Of a stretch of DNA of 64,000 nt, positions 61,500-64,000 are shown piece after piece. This DNA is from RYN-428 sp035551995 (GTDB taxonomy: Bacteria > Planctomycetota > Phycisphaerae > Tepidisphaerales > Tepidisphaeraceae): assembly GCA_035551995.1 (NCBI GenBank), contig DASZME010000042.1, positions 45,331 to 109,330 of the forward strand. Reading direction: 5' to 3'. Under the pieces are notes generated by a model. That model was not told the DNA's origin, made no database searches, and was given only the letters and a program-made list of their open reading frames with translations. Each line of letters begins with the position of its first letter. Position 1 is the stretch's first letter. The translations under genes and the position numbers were made by a program.

Positions 61500-64000
61500 A
61501 TGTGGCTGTCTTCGATAACTAGGCAAGCTGGATTTTCGCGAGTGGGAAAAAAAGCCGGACGCGCCGGCGCCGATATGACCGCTCGCAGGTCCGCCGCCCG
61601 GCATGGCGCACTGGCACAAGCGGTGGTGGCGGCCGATTTGAAGATCGCCGAACGCTTGGAGAGCCGACTCTTGCTCACCGCGACGCCTGCACATATTTTC
61701 AACTTCAATTCGAGTTTCAACGATTTTGCCACTCTCGGCAACACTTCAATCGTAGATTCCAGTTTTTACGCGCCGGTTCCGTCGGGCGCTACGGCGCAGG
61801 CTTTAATGGATACTGGAGCTGCGTTCAACGGCGGATCAACTCCCGTGTCGGCTGCGGTGCTCGAATCAGCGTTGGGTCTTACCGCCGGTAGTCTCAGTTC
61901 CCGTGGCTTCGGAACCGCAACCAATGGCTCCGCAATGATTTTGCCCGGCACGTTTGTCGCCAGCGCCGGCGAGATTGTTACGTTTAATGCCGATTTCCTC
62001 ACGTCCGAAACCAGTGGCGGCGCCGATGATTTTGGTTTTGCCGTCCTAAAAAGCGCCAGTGGCGCAACAACCACGACGATTGGCCATACACAAGGACTTC
62101 TCACGGCAACGTCAACCAAGAACGCACAATCGAGCAATTTCAGCTCAGAAACAGGAACGCATCTAGTCACTATCACGATCGCCGCGAGCGGTGTGTATTC
62201 ACTCGGGTTCGGTGTGGTCAACGTCGGCGATAAGTTTGGCGCCTCGGGTTTGTTGATCGACAATGTCGCCATTCCCGATCCAATTAATTCCTTTGACTTC
62301 GGAACGGCCACCTCGCCCGTCGCGGCAAACTACGTCCCAATTACCGAGACGGCGGTCTACACTGTTGATCAAGGCTTCGGTTGGCAGCCGGGGGTCAATA
62401 CGATCGGCAGTTTTGACACCGGGATCACGAGCTTTGCGGCCCCCGACCCAAAGGTGACGCGCGATTTTAATTACACGACCGGCTCAACCTTCGCGGTCGA
62501 TGCGGCAAACGGACTATATGATGTAACTCTAACGCTCGGAGACGGGCGTGGCGGTAGTTATAGCGATACCGTGTCGTTCGGTAATCCAACGAGCCCGACA
62601 GACATGGTCAACACCGGCGGCTCCGATCCCGCCATTGTCACAAAAACATATTTGGTCAATGTCACCAACGGCCAAATGGACCTCACCATTGGAGGCGCCC
62701 CGGCTGGCTCGTTTGCCGCCATTGATGGCCTTCAAATCTCCAAAGATCTAACTCCATTCGCGGTTACCGGCGTTACGCCGGCTAACGGCGCGAATTTGTC
62801 AGGGGCGCTAACCACGATCCAAGTTAACTTCAATCACCCCGTTAATGCCGCCACGATACTTAATGCCAACAGCATCTCCCTGACCGATCCCAATCTCCAC
62901 GCGGTCGCTATTACCGGCGCCGCCCAGGTGAACACCTCGACGATTAATCTGACTTTCGCCGCTCAATCCATCTCGGGCGCGTACACCCTGGCAATTGGAG
63001 CCGGCACTCTCGACGCCGCGTCGAACGCGCTGGGCATCAACTTCTTCAGCGAGACGTTTAATAAGATCGCCGTCACTACCGGGAGTTTTGACTTTGGGAC
63101 TTCGATCTCGCCCGTCGCCAGCGGTTATTCCCAGGTGACCGATGCCACGGCGTATACTCTCGCGCAGGGATACGGCTGGCTTCCGGGAGGCGCCGCGATC
63201 GGAAGCTTTGACACCGGAAATACCTCGTTCTCCACCCCCAATTCAAGCGTTACGCGCGATTTCGACTACAGCTCCGGTGCAACATTTGGAGTCGACATCG
63301 CAAACGGTCTGTATGACGTGACGTTGACCCTCGGCGACGCGCGCAGTCTTGGTGGTTACAGCAATCTCGTATTCTTCCAGGGCGGCACGACGCCGACAGA
63401 TACCGTCGCCACTGGTGCTTCCAACGCTGCGGTAATCACCAAGACCTACCTCGTCGGCGTAACCAATGGCCAGTTGAATGTCGGCATCGGCGCCGCCACA
63501 GGCGCGGCGGTCATTGACGGATTGAGCTTCCAAAGGGATACCAGCCCCTTCGCGGTCGCCAGCACCAACCCGGCCAATGGCTCGACGGTTAACGGCAACT
63601 TGACCCAGATTTCCGTTGTGTTTAGTCATCCGGTCAATTCAACTGCATTGAACGCTAGTAACTATACGTTGACAGGCCCTGGCGGTAACATCCAAGCAAC
63701 GGGCGTGACAGCCGTGAACGGCCAGACGGTGAACCTAGCCTTTCCGGCGCAGTCCGTGTCGGGTTCTTACACGTTAAACATTGGGGCTGGTGTCCAAGAT
63801 ACGGCTCTCAATACACTCGGGCCCGGTGTTTCGGAAACGCTCAACAAACAAGTTGCCATCTCCGGCGCGTATGATTTCGGGACGGCGGGTTCTCCGGTCG
63901 GCGCCAATTATACTCAGGTGACCGAAGCGACCGCCTACAGCGCCGCGCAGGGTTACGGTTGGCAGTCTGGAAGCATCGGCAGCTTCGATACGGGGATCGT
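61500..64000 (+). CDS. Giant repetitive surface protein, 5' part (runs off the window)
   Basis: The frame from ATG 61500 (GGGGAGGAG ribosome site at 61483-61491) stays open to the window end, at least 833 residues. Near residue 50 is KIAERLESRLLLTATP, the planctomycete extracellular tag. After a jelly-roll-like domain (about 65-260), units of about 261-265 residues repeat, starting at 62289, 63084 and 63867. Each holds FDFGT-x-x-SPV, QG-x-GW, GSFDTG, VTRDF-Y, ANGLYDVTLTLGD and TKTYLV-VTNGQ, followed by an Ig-like SbsA-type module (P-F-x-V-x-x-x-x-PANG, NHPVN, YTL). It is likely a secreted adhesin or polysaccharide-binding protein. Confidence 0.82.
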   Translation, partial: MWLSSITRQAGFSRVGKKAGRAGADMTARRSAARHGALAQAVVAADLKIAERLESRLLLTATPAHIFNFNSSFNDFATLGNTSIVDSSFYAPVPSGATAQALMDTGAAFNGGSTPVSAAVLESALGLTAGSLSSRGFGTATNGSAMILPGTFVASAGEIVTFNADFLTSETSGGADDFGFAVLKSASGATTTTIGHTQGLLTATSTKNAQSSNFSSETGTHLVTITIAASGVYSLGFGVVNVGDKFGASGLLIDNVAIPDPINSFDFGTATSPVAANYVPITETAVYTVDQGFGWQPGVNTIGSFDTGITSFAAPDPKVTRDFNYTTGSTFAVDAANGLYDVTLTLGDGRGGSYSDTVSFGNPTSPTDMVNTGGSDPAIVTKTYLVNVTNGQMDLTIGGAPAGSFAAIDGLQISKDLTPFAVTGVTPANGANLSGALTTIQVNFNHPVNAATILNANSISLTDPNLHAVAITGAAQVNTSTINLTFAAQSISGAYTLAIGAGTLDAASNALGINFFSETFNKIAVTTGSFDFGTSISPVASGYSQVTDATAYTLAQGYGWLPGGAAIGSFDTGNTSFSTPNSSVTRDFDYSSGATFGVDIANGLYDVTLTLGDARSLGGYSNLVFFQGGTTPTDTVATGASNAAVITKTYLVGVTNGQLNVGIGAATGAAVIDGLSFQRDTSPFAVASTNPANGSTVNGNLTQISVVFSHPVNSTALNASNYTLTGPGGNIQATGVTAVNGQTVNLAFPAQSVSGSYTLNIGAGVQDTALNTLGPGVSETLNKQVAISGAYDFGTAGSPVGANYTQVTEATAYSAAQGYGWQSGSIGSFDTGI

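Overview
This is a 64 kb GC-rich chromosomal window that looks like it comes from a planctomycete, most likely of the Phycisphaerae (possibly Tepidisphaerales). This is an inference from several signs: a PEP-CTERM exosortase substrate, extracellular proteins with the N-terminal tag LEPLESRALLS or ERLESRLLL, a duplicated DUF3467 protein, a Uma2 endonuclease, lipid-A genes (lpxB, lpxO-like), and long intergenic spaces full of small repeats. There is no prophage, CRISPR array, rRNA operon or intact transposase. About 55 coding genes or remnants and two tRNA-Arg genes can be supported.

Layout. 0-6 kb: the end of a HicB-like antitoxin, fmt, a BatA-type membrane protein, an anti-sigma antagonist/serine-kinase pair and a rhomboid protease. 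6-12 kb: tandem-DUF3467 protein, aldo/keto reductase, lpxB, xylulokinase, an LpxO-like dioxygenase, malate dehydrogenase. 12.9-19 kb: a beta-propeller lipoprotein followed by a glycosylation block (TPR O-GlcNAc transferase-like protein, GT4, GT2). 19-25 kb: a secreted BNR-repeat protein, a RAYT transposase remnant beside a REPIN-like hairpin pair, a MacA/MacB-type efflux pair and a broken glycosidase. 25-30.2 kb: a minus-strand sialic-acid type operon (frameshifted sialidase remnant, nanA-like, RraA-like, nanM-like, tiny membrane protein, MFS transporter). 30-38 kb: trxC, pepP, accB, accC, Uma2, TIM-barrel epimerase, hisB, hisC. 38-55 kb: a beta-helix surface protein, S1-domain protein, esterase lipoprotein, M32 carboxypeptidase, ferritin-like protein, argJ, halogenase-like flavoprotein, gatA, two coupled small genes, gyrB and a tandem-domain PTPS/QueD protein. 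55-64 kb: two tRNA-Arg genes, a receiver protein, radical SAM protein, CpsB-like PHP phosphatase, metallophosphoesterase, a PEP-CTERM protein and the start of a giant repetitive surface protein that runs off the window.

The main unexplained signal is a dispersed family of about 100-bp intergenic elements (about ten loci in this window). Each has imperfect terminal inverted repeats near GAGCGTTTTTCAGG and an internal GGCCCCGCTTGCGGGGC palindrome. They occur singly, as inverted pairs and as composites, and in one place supply a gene's stop codon. They behave like a MITE or REP-type family. The second cluster of interest is the sialic-acid operon, which includes an RraA-family gene and a very small ILDYRSP membrane protein between the epimerase and the transporter.
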